Assembly (NCBI GenBank): GCA_030704225.1
Contig: CP131915.1
Span: 2,728,001-2,792,000, forward strand
Origin: Kosakonia sp. H02
GTDB lineage: Bacteria; Pseudomonadota; Gammaproteobacteria; Enterobacterales; Enterobacteriaceae
DNA: 64,000 bases
Direction of reading: 5' to 3'
Shown here in pieces: positions 52,436 to 60,801 of this stretch. The notes beneath the pieces were generated by a model. That model had not been told where the DNA came from and ran no database searches. It worked only from the letters and a program-made list of their open reading frames with translations. A program made the translations under genes and the position numbers. Numbering within the stretch: position 1 is the stretch's first letter; each line of letters starts with the position of its first letter.

Positions 52436-53350
52436 TCAGGGTGCCAGCGCCAGTACTTCTTCTACCCAGTGGCGGAAACCCTCGACATCGATATCCAGAG
52501 CCACCTGCGCGTTCGCGGCCAGACCCAGCTTGCCATCAATATCCACTACTGTGGTTCCGGCGGTAAATTGCCCCTGCGTTTCCACAGCGACAAAACAGGA
52601 TTTGAGCGTAAATAATTCCGGGCGTACAAGCCAGGCGATGGCGCAAAGATCGTGCATGCGCAGCCCCGTAGACAGGCTGCCGCTGCGATAGTGGCTGAAT
52701 AATGCATGCAGCATTTTGCCTGTGCGGTTGAGCGTAGGGAGCATCGCCAGAAACTCTGGTGTGAGTGTCGCGCGGTTGGTGACATCCAGGCCGCACATCA
52801 CAATCTCCAGACCGCTGTTAAACACGCGGGCCGCCGCCTCCGGATCGATAGCGATATTAAATTCGGCATTCGGCGTGAAGTTACCGCGTCCGGCGGAACC
52901 GCCCATCATCACCAGCCGGCGGATATTGAACTGACATTCGGGATAGTGGGAGAGCAACAGCGCAATATTGGTCAGCGGGCCGATGGTCACCAGCGTTATC
53001 GGCTCCGGTGAAGCCAGCAGCACATCGCGGATCGCCTGAAATGCCGGGATCGCCAAAGGCTGGCACGAATGTTCGATAAAGTCATATCCATCCAGCCCGG
53101 ATTCGCCGTGGACATCTGCGGCGCTATACAGCGAGCGCAGCAGTGGCGTGGCAGCCCCTTGTGCCAACGGAATATCGGCGCTCCAGAAGTTCAGCAGTTG
53201 CAGCGCATTGCGGGTGGTTTTTTCCAGCGAAACGTTGCCGGCAACGGTGGTGATAAGTTTGAGATCGCACTGCGGCGCAAACAGCGCGGCGGCAATCGCC
53301 ACGGCATCATCAATGCCCGGATCGGTGTCGAGAATCATTGGCAGACGCAT
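52436..53350 (-). CDS. rihC: Ribonucleoside hydrolase RihC
   Basis: Non-specific nucleoside hydrolase that releases ribose from purine and pyrimidine nucleosides. The ATG at 53350 (MRLPMILDTDPGIDDA) gives 304 residues, as in E. coli, with GGAGG upstream. The N-terminal DTDPGIDDA motif binds calcium, and NAEFNIAIDPEAA and the histidine in LRMHDLCAIAW near residue 233 are family features. An ispH terminator separates it from the ribF-ileS-lspA-fkpB-ispH operon. Confidence 0.96.
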   Translation of the reverse strand: MRLPMILDTDPGIDDAVAIAAALFAPQCDLKLITTVAGNVSLEKTTRNALQLLNFWSADIPLAQGAATPLLRSLYSAADVHGESGLDGYDFIEHSCQPLAIPAFQAIRDVLLASPEPITLVTIGPLTNIALLLSHYPECQFNIRRLVMMGGSAGRGNFTPNAEFNIAIDPEAAARVFNSGLEIVMCGLDVTNRATLTPEFLAMLPTLNRTGKMLHALFSHYRSGSLSTGLRMHDLCAIAWLVRPELFTLKSCFVAVETQGQFTAGTTVVDIDGKLGLAANAQVALDIDVEGFRHWVEEVLALAP

Positions 53351-53374
53351 AGCTCCTCCACGAAAAATGCCCAT

Positions 53375-53400
53375 AAAAAATGCCAGACTCGGTCTGGCAT
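53375..53400 (-). terminator. Intrinsic terminator after ispH
   Basis: ATGCCAGAC and GTCTGGCAT form a perfect 9-bp stem with a 3-nt loop, followed on the minus strand by TTTTTT. It lies 26 nt past the ispH stop and 24 nt before the rihC start, so rihC should need read-through or its own promoter. Confidence 0.88.
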
Positions 53401-53426
53401 CTTCGCATAAAGCTTAGTGAAAAAGG

Positions 53427-54377
53427 TTATTCGACTTCGCGAACATCAACCCGCAGCTCTTTTGGCACTTCGAAGACGATGTTCTCCTCGCGTCCTTCCA
53501 GCGGAATGGCGTCGCCGCCGCCCAGCTCTTGCAGGCGGGTAATAACGTTTTGCACGAGGATATCCGGCGCGGATGCCCCGGCGGTCACGCCAACGCAGTT
53601 AATCTCTTTTACCCAGCTTTCCTGGATATCGGAAGCGTCATCAATCAGATACGCCGCTTTGCCCATGCGCTGCGCCAGTTCGGCCAGACGATTGGAGTTG
53701 GAGGAGTTTTTCGAACCGACCACCAGCACCACTTCTGCCTGTTCTGCCAGGGCACGTACCGCCTCCTGGCGGTTGGTCGTGGCGTAGCAGATGTCATCTT
53801 TGCGCGGGCCGACAATTTGCGGGAAACGCGCGCGCAGAGCGTCAATCACATCCGAGGTATCGTCCACGGAAAGCGTCGTCTGGGTCATAAACGATAATTT
53901 GTCTGCGTCTTTGATATTCAGCGTGCCGACATCCTCCGGTGATTCCACCAGATACATGCCCCCTTTCGGGTTGCTGTACTGGCCCATCGTGCCTTCCACT
54001 TCCGGGTGCCCGGCGTGACCAATCAGGATCGCCTCTTCGCCGCGGCGGCTGGCGCGCGCCACTTCCATATGCACTTTGGTCACCAGCGGACAGGTGGCGT
54101 CAAAGACCGTTAAATCACGGCTTTTTGCTTCGTTACGCACCGCCTGGGAGACGCCGTGGGCGGAGAAGATCAGGATCGCGCCGTCCGGCACTTCGCTAAT
54201 CTGTTCGATGAAGATAGCGCCGCGCTCGCGCAGGCTGTCGACAACGTAACGGTTGTGCACCACTTCGTGACGCACGTAAATGGGTGCGCCGTACAGTTCC
54301 AGCGCGTTTTCAACAATGCTGATAGCGCGGTCAACCCCGGCGCAAAAGCCGCGCGGGTTAGCCAACAGGATCTGCAT
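53427..54377 (-). CDS. ispH: 4-hydroxy-3-methylbut-2-enyl diphosphate reductase
   Basis: Last enzyme of the MEP isoprenoid pathway, giving IPP and DMAPP with an Fe-S cluster. The ATG at 54377 (MQILLANPRGFCAGVDRA) gives 316 residues, as in E. coli. The cluster cysteines are near 12 (GFCAGV), 96 (DATCPLV) and 197 (DDICYAT). The start lies inside the 3' end of fkpB (20-nt overlap). A longer frame upstream is entirely within fkpB and is rejected. Confidence 0.98.
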   Translation of the reverse strand: MQILLANPRGFCAGVDRAISIVENALELYGAPIYVRHEVVHNRYVVDSLRERGAIFIEQISEVPDGAILIFSAHGVSQAVRNEAKSRDLTVFDATCPLVTKVHMEVARASRRGEEAILIGHAGHPEVEGTMGQYSNPKGGMYLVESPEDVGTLNIKDADKLSFMTQTTLSVDDTSDVIDALRARFPQIVGPRKDDICYATTNRQEAVRALAEQAEVVLVVGSKNSSNSNRLAELAQRMGKAAYLIDDASDIQESWVKEINCVGVTAGASAPDILVQNVITRLQELGGGDAIPLEGREENIVFEVPKELRVDVREVE

Positions 54378-54828
54378 TTGTCTCCTCCAGTGCCGGATCG
54401 ACTTCCAGCACATCAATATCAAAATGAACGGTTCTGCCCGCCAGCGGATGGTTGAAATCAACGGTGATGGAATCGCCGTTAACTTCGCGGATCACGCCCG
54501 GCATTTCGCTGCCATCCATTGCGGTAAAGAGCATTATCGCGCCGATTTCAGGCTCCCCGGCGTCCATAAATTCACGGCGCGAAAAGTACTGAATCAGGTC
54601 CGGGCTTGGTATGCCGAATGCGGCATCAGGCTCGAGCGAAAAGACTTTTTTCTCCCCGGCTTTCAGGCCAAGCAGATGTTGTTCCAGTCCTTCGGAGAGT
54701 GAACCGTCGCCCAGACGAAACAGCGCCGGTTTGCCGTTATTGCGGGTTGACTCGGCAAGAGAGCCATCTTCGAGCTTAAGCGTGAAGTGCACCAGCACCG
54801 CGCTGTCGCTCTGTACGGATTTAGACAT
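54358..54828 (-). CDS. fkpB: FKBP-type peptidyl-prolyl isomerase FkpB (SlpA)
   Basis: Cytoplasmic proline isomerase and chaperone of the SlyD-like FKBP group, found with ribosomes. It has 156 residues against 149 in E. coli. The FKBP domain (SAVLVHFTLKLEDGSLAEST) is split by an insert-in-flap domain, and FGIPSPDLIQYFSRREF is highly conserved. The seven extra residues at the C-terminus (ETNADPVG end) extend the reading frame over the ispH ribosome site and start. Confidence 0.95.
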   Translation of the reverse strand: MSKSVQSDSAVLVHFTLKLEDGSLAESTRNNGKPALFRLGDGSLSEGLEQHLLGLKAGEKKVFSLEPDAAFGIPSPDLIQYFSRREFMDAGEPEIGAIMLFTAMDGSEMPGVIREVNGDSITVDFNHPLAGRTVHFDIDVLEVDPALEETNADPVG

Positions 54829-54861
54829 GCAGGTTGCTCTTATGTTTTTAGCAAATGTATT

Positions 54862-54919
54862 GCCCGGTTGCGCATTGATTGCCGGATGGCGCTACGCGTA
54901 TCCGGCCTACAAACCGGGC
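54862..54919. repeat. REP element nested in a larger inverted repeat
   Basis: The REP unit GCCGGATGGCGCTACGCGTA, continuing TCCGGCCTACA (54881-54911), is flanked by GCCCGGTT (54862-54869) and AACCGGGC (54912-54919), an exact 8-nt inverted repeat. It lies within the operon between lspA and fkpB. Confidence 0.85.
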
Positions 54920-54937
54920 CTACAATGCTTTAATGGC

Positions 54938-55438
54938 TTACGCCTGTTTTTTCACTGCGGCGGAGGGCAAAAAACCTTCCAGCACAATCAGCGCCGCGCC
55001 GATACAGATTGCGGTATCAGCAAGGTTAAACGTAGCAAAATGCCAGTCGCCCAGATAAAAATCGATCATATCGACGACAAAGCCATGCCACAGACGGTCG
55101 AACAGGTTGCCAAGCGCACCGCCGATAATCAGCGCATAGGCGATGTTATTCAGCTTTTGTGTCGCCCGGCCACGGTACATCAACACCGCCAGCACGACGC
55201 AGATACCAATCGCGATACCCGCAAAGAACCAGCGCTGCCAGCCGCCGCTGTCTGCCAGGAAACTGAATGCCGCACCGTAGTTACGCGCGTAGTGCAGGTT
55301 AAGCGACGGGAACAGTGACACCGTATCCCCCAGAGCGAAGTTCTGGAGGATCAGGTACTTACTGCCCAGATCGATAATCAGCACCACCACCACCAGCCAC
55401 AGCCAGCGCAGTCCTGTTGAAAAGATCGGTTTACTCAT
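54938..55438 (-). CDS. lspA: Lipoprotein signal peptidase
   Basis: Inner-membrane aspartyl protease that cleaves diacylated prolipoproteins; target of globomycin. It has 166 residues (E. coli 164) with four membrane segments. The catalytic aspartates lie in GNLFDRLWHGFVVDMIDF (the Asp of FDR and the Asp of VDMID). Its ATG overlaps the ileS stop by 1 nt (TGATG). It follows ileS and precedes fkpB after a REP-containing gap. Confidence 0.97.
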   Translation of the reverse strand: MSKPIFSTGLRWLWLVVVVLIIDLGSKYLILQNFALGDTVSLFPSLNLHYARNYGAAFSFLADSGGWQRWFFAGIAIGICVVLAVLMYRGRATQKLNNIAYALIIGGALGNLFDRLWHGFVVDMIDFYLGDWHFATFNLADTAICIGAALIVLEGFLPSAAVKKQA

Positions 55439-58254
55439 CAGGCAAACTTACGTTTTTCGCCGTCGCCGGCAACGTTGCTAACACAGCGTCCGCAGATATC
55501 TGCGTGTTCCGCCACCTTGCCGACATCGTTGGTGTAGTGCCAGCAGCGCGGGCACTTCTCACCTTCGGCTTTGCTCAGGGACACTTTCAGGCCTTTGAGC
55601 AGCTCGCTCTGCTGTGCATCCGCAGAAGCGCTGGCATAATCCGCAACTTTCGCCCCGGAGGTCAACAAGACAAATCGTAATTCGTCGCCCAGTGCGGTCA
55701 ACTTCGCTGCCAGCTCCGGTTCGGCAAACAGCGTCACCGCCGCTTCCAGCGAGCCGCCCACTTTCTTGTCGGCGCGTGCCTGTTCGATAACCTTGTTCAC
55801 TTCGCCGCGTACTTTCAGCAGCTCGTCCCAGAAGGCATCGTTCATGGCTTCGGTTTCCGCCAGACCAAACAGCCCTTCGTACCACTCACCGGTGAAGACG
55901 TATTTCTCGCGATCGCCCGGCAGATAGCCCCAGATTTCATCGGCGGTGAAGGACATAATCGGTGCCATCCAGCGAACCAGCGCTTCACAGATGTGATACA
56001 GCGCCGTCTGGCAGCTACGACGCGCCACGCTATCTGCTTTCGCGGTGTACTGGCGGTCTTTGATGATGTCGAGATAGAACGAGCCCATTTCGATGGAGCA
56101 GAAACGCATCAGACGCTGTACCACTTCGTGGAAGTCATAGGATTCGTAGGCTTTCAGGATATCGTCCTGCGCCGCTTTCGCGCAGCCCACCGCCCACCTG
56201 TCCAGCACCACCATCTCTTCCGGTTTCACCATGTCTTTTGCCGGATCGAAACCGTTAAGGTTAGCCAGCAGGAAGCGCGCGGTGTTACGGATACGACGAT
56301 AGCTGTCGGCAGCACGTTTGAGGATCTCGTCAGAAACTGCCATTTCGCCGGTGTAATCGGTAGAAGCCACCCACAGACGCAGAATATCCGCGCCGAGTTT
56401 GTTCATTACATCCTGCGGGGAAACGGTGTTACCGATGGATTTGGACATTTTGCGTCCCTGACCATCAACGGTAAAACCGTGCGTCAGCACCTGACGGTAC
56501 GGCGCTTTGCCTTTCATTGCCGTGGAGATCATCAGCGAGGACATAAACCAGCCGCGATGCTGATCCGAACCTTCCAGATACATATCCGCAGCGTGACCGG
56601 CGAATTCCGGGCGCACGTCCACAACGGAAGCGTGAGTTGAACCGGAGTCAAACCAGACGTCCAGCGTATCCGGCACTTTCGTATAATTGTCGGCATCGTC
56701 GCCCATGATGTCGCGCGGATCGAGATCCCACCACGCCTGAATACCATCAACTTCGACACGTTTGGCGACTTCTTCCATCAGCTCCAGCGTGCGCGGGTGC
56801 AGCTCTTCAGTATCTTTATGCACGAACAGCGACATCGGCACCCCCCACGTACGCTGACGCGAAATACACCAGTCAGGACGGTTAGCGACCATCGATTCGA
56901 TACGCGCCTGACCCCAGTCCGGGATCCACTGCACGCCTTTGATCTCTTGCAGCGACTGCGCGCGCAGGCCTTTCTGATCCATGCTGACAAACCACTGCGG
57001 AGTGGCACGGAAGATGATCGGTGTTTTGTGGCGCCAGCAGCACGGGTAGCTGTGCTGGAGCTTCTCAACATGCAGCAGCGCGCCTTTTTCCGCCAGCAGC
57101 GCAACCACAATGTCGTTCGCTTTGAAGACGTTCACGCCATCCAGCGTCGGGTAAGTTCCCGGCAGATACGTACCGTCCGGGCCAACCGGGTTCGCCGTTT
57201 CCAGACCGTATTTTTGACCGATAACATAGTCATCCGGGCCGTGACCTGGTGCCGTATGCACCGCACCGGTACCCGCATCCAGCGTCACGTGATCGCCGAG
57301 GATCGCCGGTACGTCGAAATCGAGGAACGGATGTTTAAAGCGCGCCAGTTCCATCTCCGCACCATTTACCGTACCCAGCACCGTATAGCCGGTGATACCC
57401 GCGCGTTTCATGACGCTATCGACCAGATCTTTTGCCAGGATCAGCGCCTGGCCTTCAACCTGCACCAACGCATACTCGATTTCCGGCGACAGGGAGATCG
57501 CGCGGTTAGCAGGCAGTGTCCACGGCGTGGTGGTCCAGATAACCAGGGAGATCGGGCCATTAACGGACGAGACGCCGAATTTGGCTTTAACCGCGTCTTG
57601 ATCAACGGCGTGGAACGCCACATCAATAGACGGAGAGGTTTTGTCGTAGTATTCAACTTCCGCTTCCGCCAGCGCGGAACGGCAGTCTACGCACCAGTGC
57701 ACCGGTTTAGCCCCTTTAAGCAGGTGGCCGTTGCCGATGATTTTACCCAGTGCGCGGATGATATTGGCTTCGGTTTTGAAGTCCATGGTCAGATACGGGT
57801 GCGACCAGTCGCCCAGTACGCCAAGACGGATAAAGTCTTTGCGCTGCCCGTCAACCTGGGTGGCAGCATATTCACGGCATTTGGCACGGAACTCGGCGGC
57901 GGTGAATTTTTCGCCCGGCTTGCCGTACTCCTGCTCGACTTTCAGTTCGATCGGCAGACCGTGGCAATCCCAGCCCGGAACATAAGGCGAGTCAAACCCT
58001 GCGAGCCCTTTGGACTTCACAATAATGTCTTTCAGAATCTTGTTAACCGAGTGACCAATATGAATGCTGCCATTCGCATATGGAGGGCCATCATGCAGAA
58101 TGAAGGTTTTTTTGCCTTTTTTCGCCGCACGGATGATGCCGTACAGGTCATCATCAGTCCAACGCGCCAGCATTCCCGGTTCGCGTTTGGCGAGATCGCC
58201 ACGCATTGGGAACCCTGTTTCCGGCAAATTCAGGGTAGATTTGTAGTCACTCAT
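55438..58254 (-). CDS. ileS: Isoleucyl-tRNA synthetase
   Basis: Charges tRNA-Ile and edits valine. The ATG at 58254 (MSDYKSTLNLPETGFPMRGD) gives 938 residues, equal to E. coli. The upstream in-frame ATG adds 13 residues and is not favoured. Class I motifs are HIGH in GSIHIGHSVNK near 64 and KMSKS in GRKMSKSIGN near 602. The CP1 editing domain lies between them, and the C-terminus carries two zinc-binding CxxC pairs (CPRCW and CGRC). Closely spaced with ribF and lspA. Confidence 0.98.
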   Translation of the reverse strand: MSDYKSTLNLPETGFPMRGDLAKREPGMLARWTDDDLYGIIRAAKKGKKTFILHDGPPYANGSIHIGHSVNKILKDIIVKSKGLAGFDSPYVPGWDCHGLPIELKVEQEYGKPGEKFTAAEFRAKCREYAATQVDGQRKDFIRLGVLGDWSHPYLTMDFKTEANIIRALGKIIGNGHLLKGAKPVHWCVDCRSALAEAEVEYYDKTSPSIDVAFHAVDQDAVKAKFGVSSVNGPISLVIWTTTPWTLPANRAISLSPEIEYALVQVEGQALILAKDLVDSVMKRAGITGYTVLGTVNGAEMELARFKHPFLDFDVPAILGDHVTLDAGTGAVHTAPGHGPDDYVIGQKYGLETANPVGPDGTYLPGTYPTLDGVNVFKANDIVVALLAEKGALLHVEKLQHSYPCCWRHKTPIIFRATPQWFVSMDQKGLRAQSLQEIKGVQWIPDWGQARIESMVANRPDWCISRQRTWGVPMSLFVHKDTEELHPRTLELMEEVAKRVEVDGIQAWWDLDPRDIMGDDADNYTKVPDTLDVWFDSGSTHASVVDVRPEFAGHAADMYLEGSDQHRGWFMSSLMISTAMKGKAPYRQVLTHGFTVDGQGRKMSKSIGNTVSPQDVMNKLGADILRLWVASTDYTGEMAVSDEILKRAADSYRRIRNTARFLLANLNGFDPAKDMVKPEEMVVLDRWAVGCAKAAQDDILKAYESYDFHEVVQRLMRFCSIEMGSFYLDIIKDRQYTAKADSVARRSCQTALYHICEALVRWMAPIMSFTADEIWGYLPGDREKYVFTGEWYEGLFGLAETEAMNDAFWDELLKVRGEVNKVIEQARADKKVGGSLEAAVTLFAEPELAAKLTALGDELRFVLLTSGAKVADYASASADAQQSELLKGLKVSLSKAEGEKCPRCWHYTNDVGKVAEHADICGRCVSNVAGDGEKRKFA

Positions 58255-58299
58255 TAGATTCTCGGTTCCGTATTTCGGTTTGATTAATACCACCAGGCC

Positions 58300-59241
58300 T
58301 TAAGAAGCCGGTTTAGATAGCCCAAAAAACGCGCGGGCAGCTACCTCATCGCGGGCGATTTGCGCCTTTAGCTCATCAAGGGAGGCAAATCGCTGTTCAT
58401 TGCGTATTTTTTTACGCAGCACTACATCTATATGGCGACCGTAAAGGTCCATTACAACGTCAAGCAAATGCACTTCCAGTTGCTGACGTACACCAGCGAC
58501 TGTTGGACGCGTGCCAATATTGGCAACACCGGGAAGCAGCGTATCGCCCAGCCCAGCCACTTCTACCGCATATACCCCTTTAACCGGGGAGACCAGACGA
58601 CGCAGCGGTATATTCGCCGTCGGGAAACCTATGGTGCGCCCCAGTTCATCGCCGTGGACAACGCGCCCGGAGATACTGAACGGGTGGCCCAGTAAGTTTT
58701 CAGCAAGCTCAAGGTTGTCATCCGCAAGAGCCTGGCGAACCGCAGTGCTGCTGACGCGTACGCCACTTTCGCAGAAGGTTTGCGTACTGGTGACGTCAAA
58801 GCCATATTTCTGACCGGCCTTCTGTAATAACAAGAAATCCCCCTGGCGACCAGCGCCAAAACGGAAATCGTCACCGACTGCGAGAAATTTCACACCGAGG
58901 CGATCGACCAGCAGATCGCTGACAAACGTTTGTGCGGTCAAGGCCGCAAAACGGCGGTCGAAGCGCACGCAGAGCACATAATCAATGCCGCAACCTGCCA
59001 ACAAGCGCAGCTTTTCGCGCAGGCGGGTCAGACGCGCGGACGCTTTTTCCCCAGCGAACAACTCCAGCGGCTGCGGTTCAAAAATCATTACCATCACCGG
59101 CAAGCCACGGGCGCGCCCTTCAGCGCCAAGCCCCTGTAGCAAAGCCTGGTGACCGCGATGCACGCCGTCAAAATTACCAATAGTCAGCACACACCCGTGC
59201 GGTGCCTGGCTGAGATTATGTATGCCGCGTATCAGCTTCAT
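58300..59241 (-). CDS. ribF: Bifunctional riboflavin kinase / FAD synthetase
   Basis: Makes FMN from riboflavin, then FAD. It has 313 residues, as in E. coli. The N-terminal nucleotidyltransferase domain contains TIGNFDGVHRGHQAL near residue 20 and RISSTAVR-type VRVSSTAVRQAL. The C-terminal kinase domain contains GRTIGFPTANIPL and GVANIGTRPTV. It heads the ribF-ileS-lspA-fkpB-ispH operon and is divergent from rpsT. Confidence 0.98.
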   Translation of the reverse strand: MKLIRGIHNLSQAPHGCVLTIGNFDGVHRGHQALLQGLGAEGRARGLPVMVMIFEPQPLELFAGEKASARLTRLREKLRLLAGCGIDYVLCVRFDRRFAALTAQTFVSDLLVDRLGVKFLAVGDDFRFGAGRQGDFLLLQKAGQKYGFDVTSTQTFCESGVRVSSTAVRQALADDNLELAENLLGHPFSISGRVVHGDELGRTIGFPTANIPLRRLVSPVKGVYAVEVAGLGDTLLPGVANIGTRPTVAGVRQQLEVHLLDVVMDLYGRHIDVVLRKKIRNEQRFASLDELKAQIARDEVAARAFFGLSKPAS

Positions 59242-59491
59242 GTCTGGCTCAAAACAGTGAAAATCGTCGGATTATACCTTGTACAACGGGCAACGTTAAC
59301 CGACGATTGCCTTAACACGCCAGAAAGGAGAGGGTTTTCATCAGGCTGCCTTTCGCTTGCATGAAAATCTGCCTCTGAGAGTGATTTTTCTGGTGGAAAA
59401 GCTGTATTCGCGGCACGCAAGCTGTTAGAATCCTGCGCCATCACTACGTAACGAGCGCTGTATATTAACGGCGCTTATTTGCACAAATCCA
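59242..59491. promoter_or_regulatory. Divergent promoter region ribF / rpsT
   Basis: This gap holds the ribF promoter and, by analogy with E. coli, the upstream rpsT P1. A TAGAAT at 59426-59431 could be the P1 -10 but lacks a good -35. No coding sequence is convincing here; open frames on both strands are short and unlike known proteins. Confidence 0.45.
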
Positions 59492-59520
59492 TTGACAAAA
59501 GAAGGCTAAAAGGGCATATT
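59492..59520 (+). promoter_or_regulatory. rpsT promoter P2
   Basis: A consensus -35 TTGACA (59492-59497) is 17 nt before the -10 CATATT (59515-59520), 48 nt upstream of the rpsT start codon. Sequence and position match the stronger of the two E. coli rpsT promoters. Confidence 0.8.
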
Positions 59521-59567
59521 CCCCGGCCTTTGAATTGTCCATAAAGATCATATTTGGGAGTTGGACC

Positions 59568-59831
59568 TTGGCTAATATCAAATCAGCTAAGAAGCGCGCC
59601 GTTCAGTCTGAAAAGGCTCGCAAGCACAACGCTAGCCGTCGCTCAATGATGCGTACTTTCATCAAGAAAGTATACGCAGCAATTGAAGCTGGCGACAAAG
59701 CCGCTGCGCAGAATGCATTTAACGAAATGCAACCGATCGTGGATCGTCAGGCCGCTAAAGGTCTGATCCACAAAAACAAAGCAGCGCGTCATAAAGCAAA
59801 CCTGGTCGCGCAGATCAACAAACTGGCTTAA
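59568..59831 (+). CDS. rpsT: 30S ribosomal protein S20
   Basis: Primary-binding small-subunit protein. The start is TTG at 59568, as in E. coli, where the poor start codon takes part in S20 autoregulation. Starting there gives 87 residues (after the initiator, ANIKSAKKRAVQSEKARK). The apparent upstream start at 59535 adds eleven non-homologous residues and is rejected. GGGAG lies 8 nt upstream. The protein is basic and alpha-helical; its own promoter and terminator flank it. Confidence 0.97.
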   Translation: MANIKSAKKRAVQSEKARKHNASRRSMMRTFIKKVYAAIEAGDKAAAQNAFNEMQPIVDRQAAKGLIHKNKAARHKANLVAQINKLA

Positions 59832-59853
59832 TCGCTACGTTGTTGGCTTTGTG

Positions 59854-59880
59854 AAAAAACCCGCTTCGGCGGGTTTTTTT
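59854..59880. terminator. Bidirectional terminator between rpsT and nhaR
   Basis: AAAAAACCCGC and GCGGGTTTTTT flank a TTCG tetraloop, giving a GC core with A and T tails on both strands. It stops rpsT on plus and nhaR on minus; the nhaR stop codon begins within the T-run. Confidence 0.93.
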
Positions 59881-60778
59881 ATTTCTGCTCCAGCGCAAAC
59901 AGCGCCGAGTAATCCCGGTTGCAGATACGCTGCACCGCCGGATGCTGGATCATCCGCTCTGCAAATATCGCGTGATACTCCTCCAGCACATTTTCCACCC
60001 GACCGATTTCCACCACGCGATCATCTGCATAAAAATCATCAGCGTAGGATGTCGGTGCAACGAAAATGGCGTTATGCGCCGCGCCAAACGCTTTCATCAG
60101 CGCCGCGTCATCGAATTCCCCCAGAATTTCCACCTGCAAGTTTTGCACGTTAAACCAGTTCATCAGCTTACGACCGAGCATCGAACGGCGACCGGGGATT
60201 AATAAACGACGCTCTTCCAGGCACGCCGGAAACGGTTTCTGCGGCGGCGGGCTACAGCACCAGAAACTGACGCTGCATTCGCCGATTTTCACTGAAAACA
60301 ACCCTTCCTGCTGCGCGGAATCAATGGGGCAATCGGAGATGATCATATCGAGTTTGTGCTGGCTTAACTGCTCCAGCAGTAGCTCATGAGTCGATTCGAA
60401 ACAGCGCAGATGGATTGGCTCCCCTGGCTGCACTGCCGCATCCAGTATCCCACTGACCAGGCGCTTGGAGAGCGCGTCGGCAACACCGACATCAAACAGC
60501 AAATTCGCCTCTTTGCGATAGTTGATGATGTCTAGCATCTCCTGGCTCAAGGTGAACATTTTGTCCGCATAGCGAAAAACCAGTTCGCCCAGCTCTGTCG
60601 GCTCCAGCCCCCTGCCCTTACGTTTAAAGAGCTTGCCCTGCAACCGCTCTTCCAGCGCTTTGATCTGCCCGGTGATGGTTTGCGGTGTCAGGTAAAGCGC
60701 CTCCGCCGCGCCAACGACGGAGCCTTCACGATAGACATGCCAGAAATAATACAAGTGGTTGTAATTGATATACGACAT
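59879..60778 (-). CDS. nhaR: LysR-type activator NhaR
   Basis: Sodium-responsive activator of nhaA (in E. coli also of osmC and pgaABCD). It has 299 residues (E. coli 301); the start codon gives MSYINYNHLYYFWHVYREGS. The N-terminal helix-turn-helix is GSVVGAAEALYLTPQTITGQI; the effector domain follows. It lies 23 nt after nhaA, in one operon. The C-terminal few residues differ from E. coli. Confidence 0.96.
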   Translation of the reverse strand: MSYINYNHLYYFWHVYREGSVVGAAEALYLTPQTITGQIKALEERLQGKLFKRKGRGLEPTELGELVFRYADKMFTLSQEMLDIINYRKEANLLFDVGVADALSKRLVSGILDAAVQPGEPIHLRCFESTHELLLEQLSQHKLDMIISDCPIDSAQQEGLFSVKIGECSVSFWCCSPPPQKPFPACLEERRLLIPGRRSMLGRKLMNWFNVQNLQVEILGEFDDAALMKAFGAAHNAIFVAPTSYADDFYADDRVVEIGRVENVLEEYHAIFAERMIQHPAVQRICNRDYSALFALEQK

Positions 60779-60801
60779 GGCGCTTCGCCCTTTACTTACT
60801 G

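Noticed and set aside
56797..58257. Plus-strand open frame of 486 codons opposite ileS
   Set aside because: Antisense shadow of ileS with the same skewed composition and no family resemblance.
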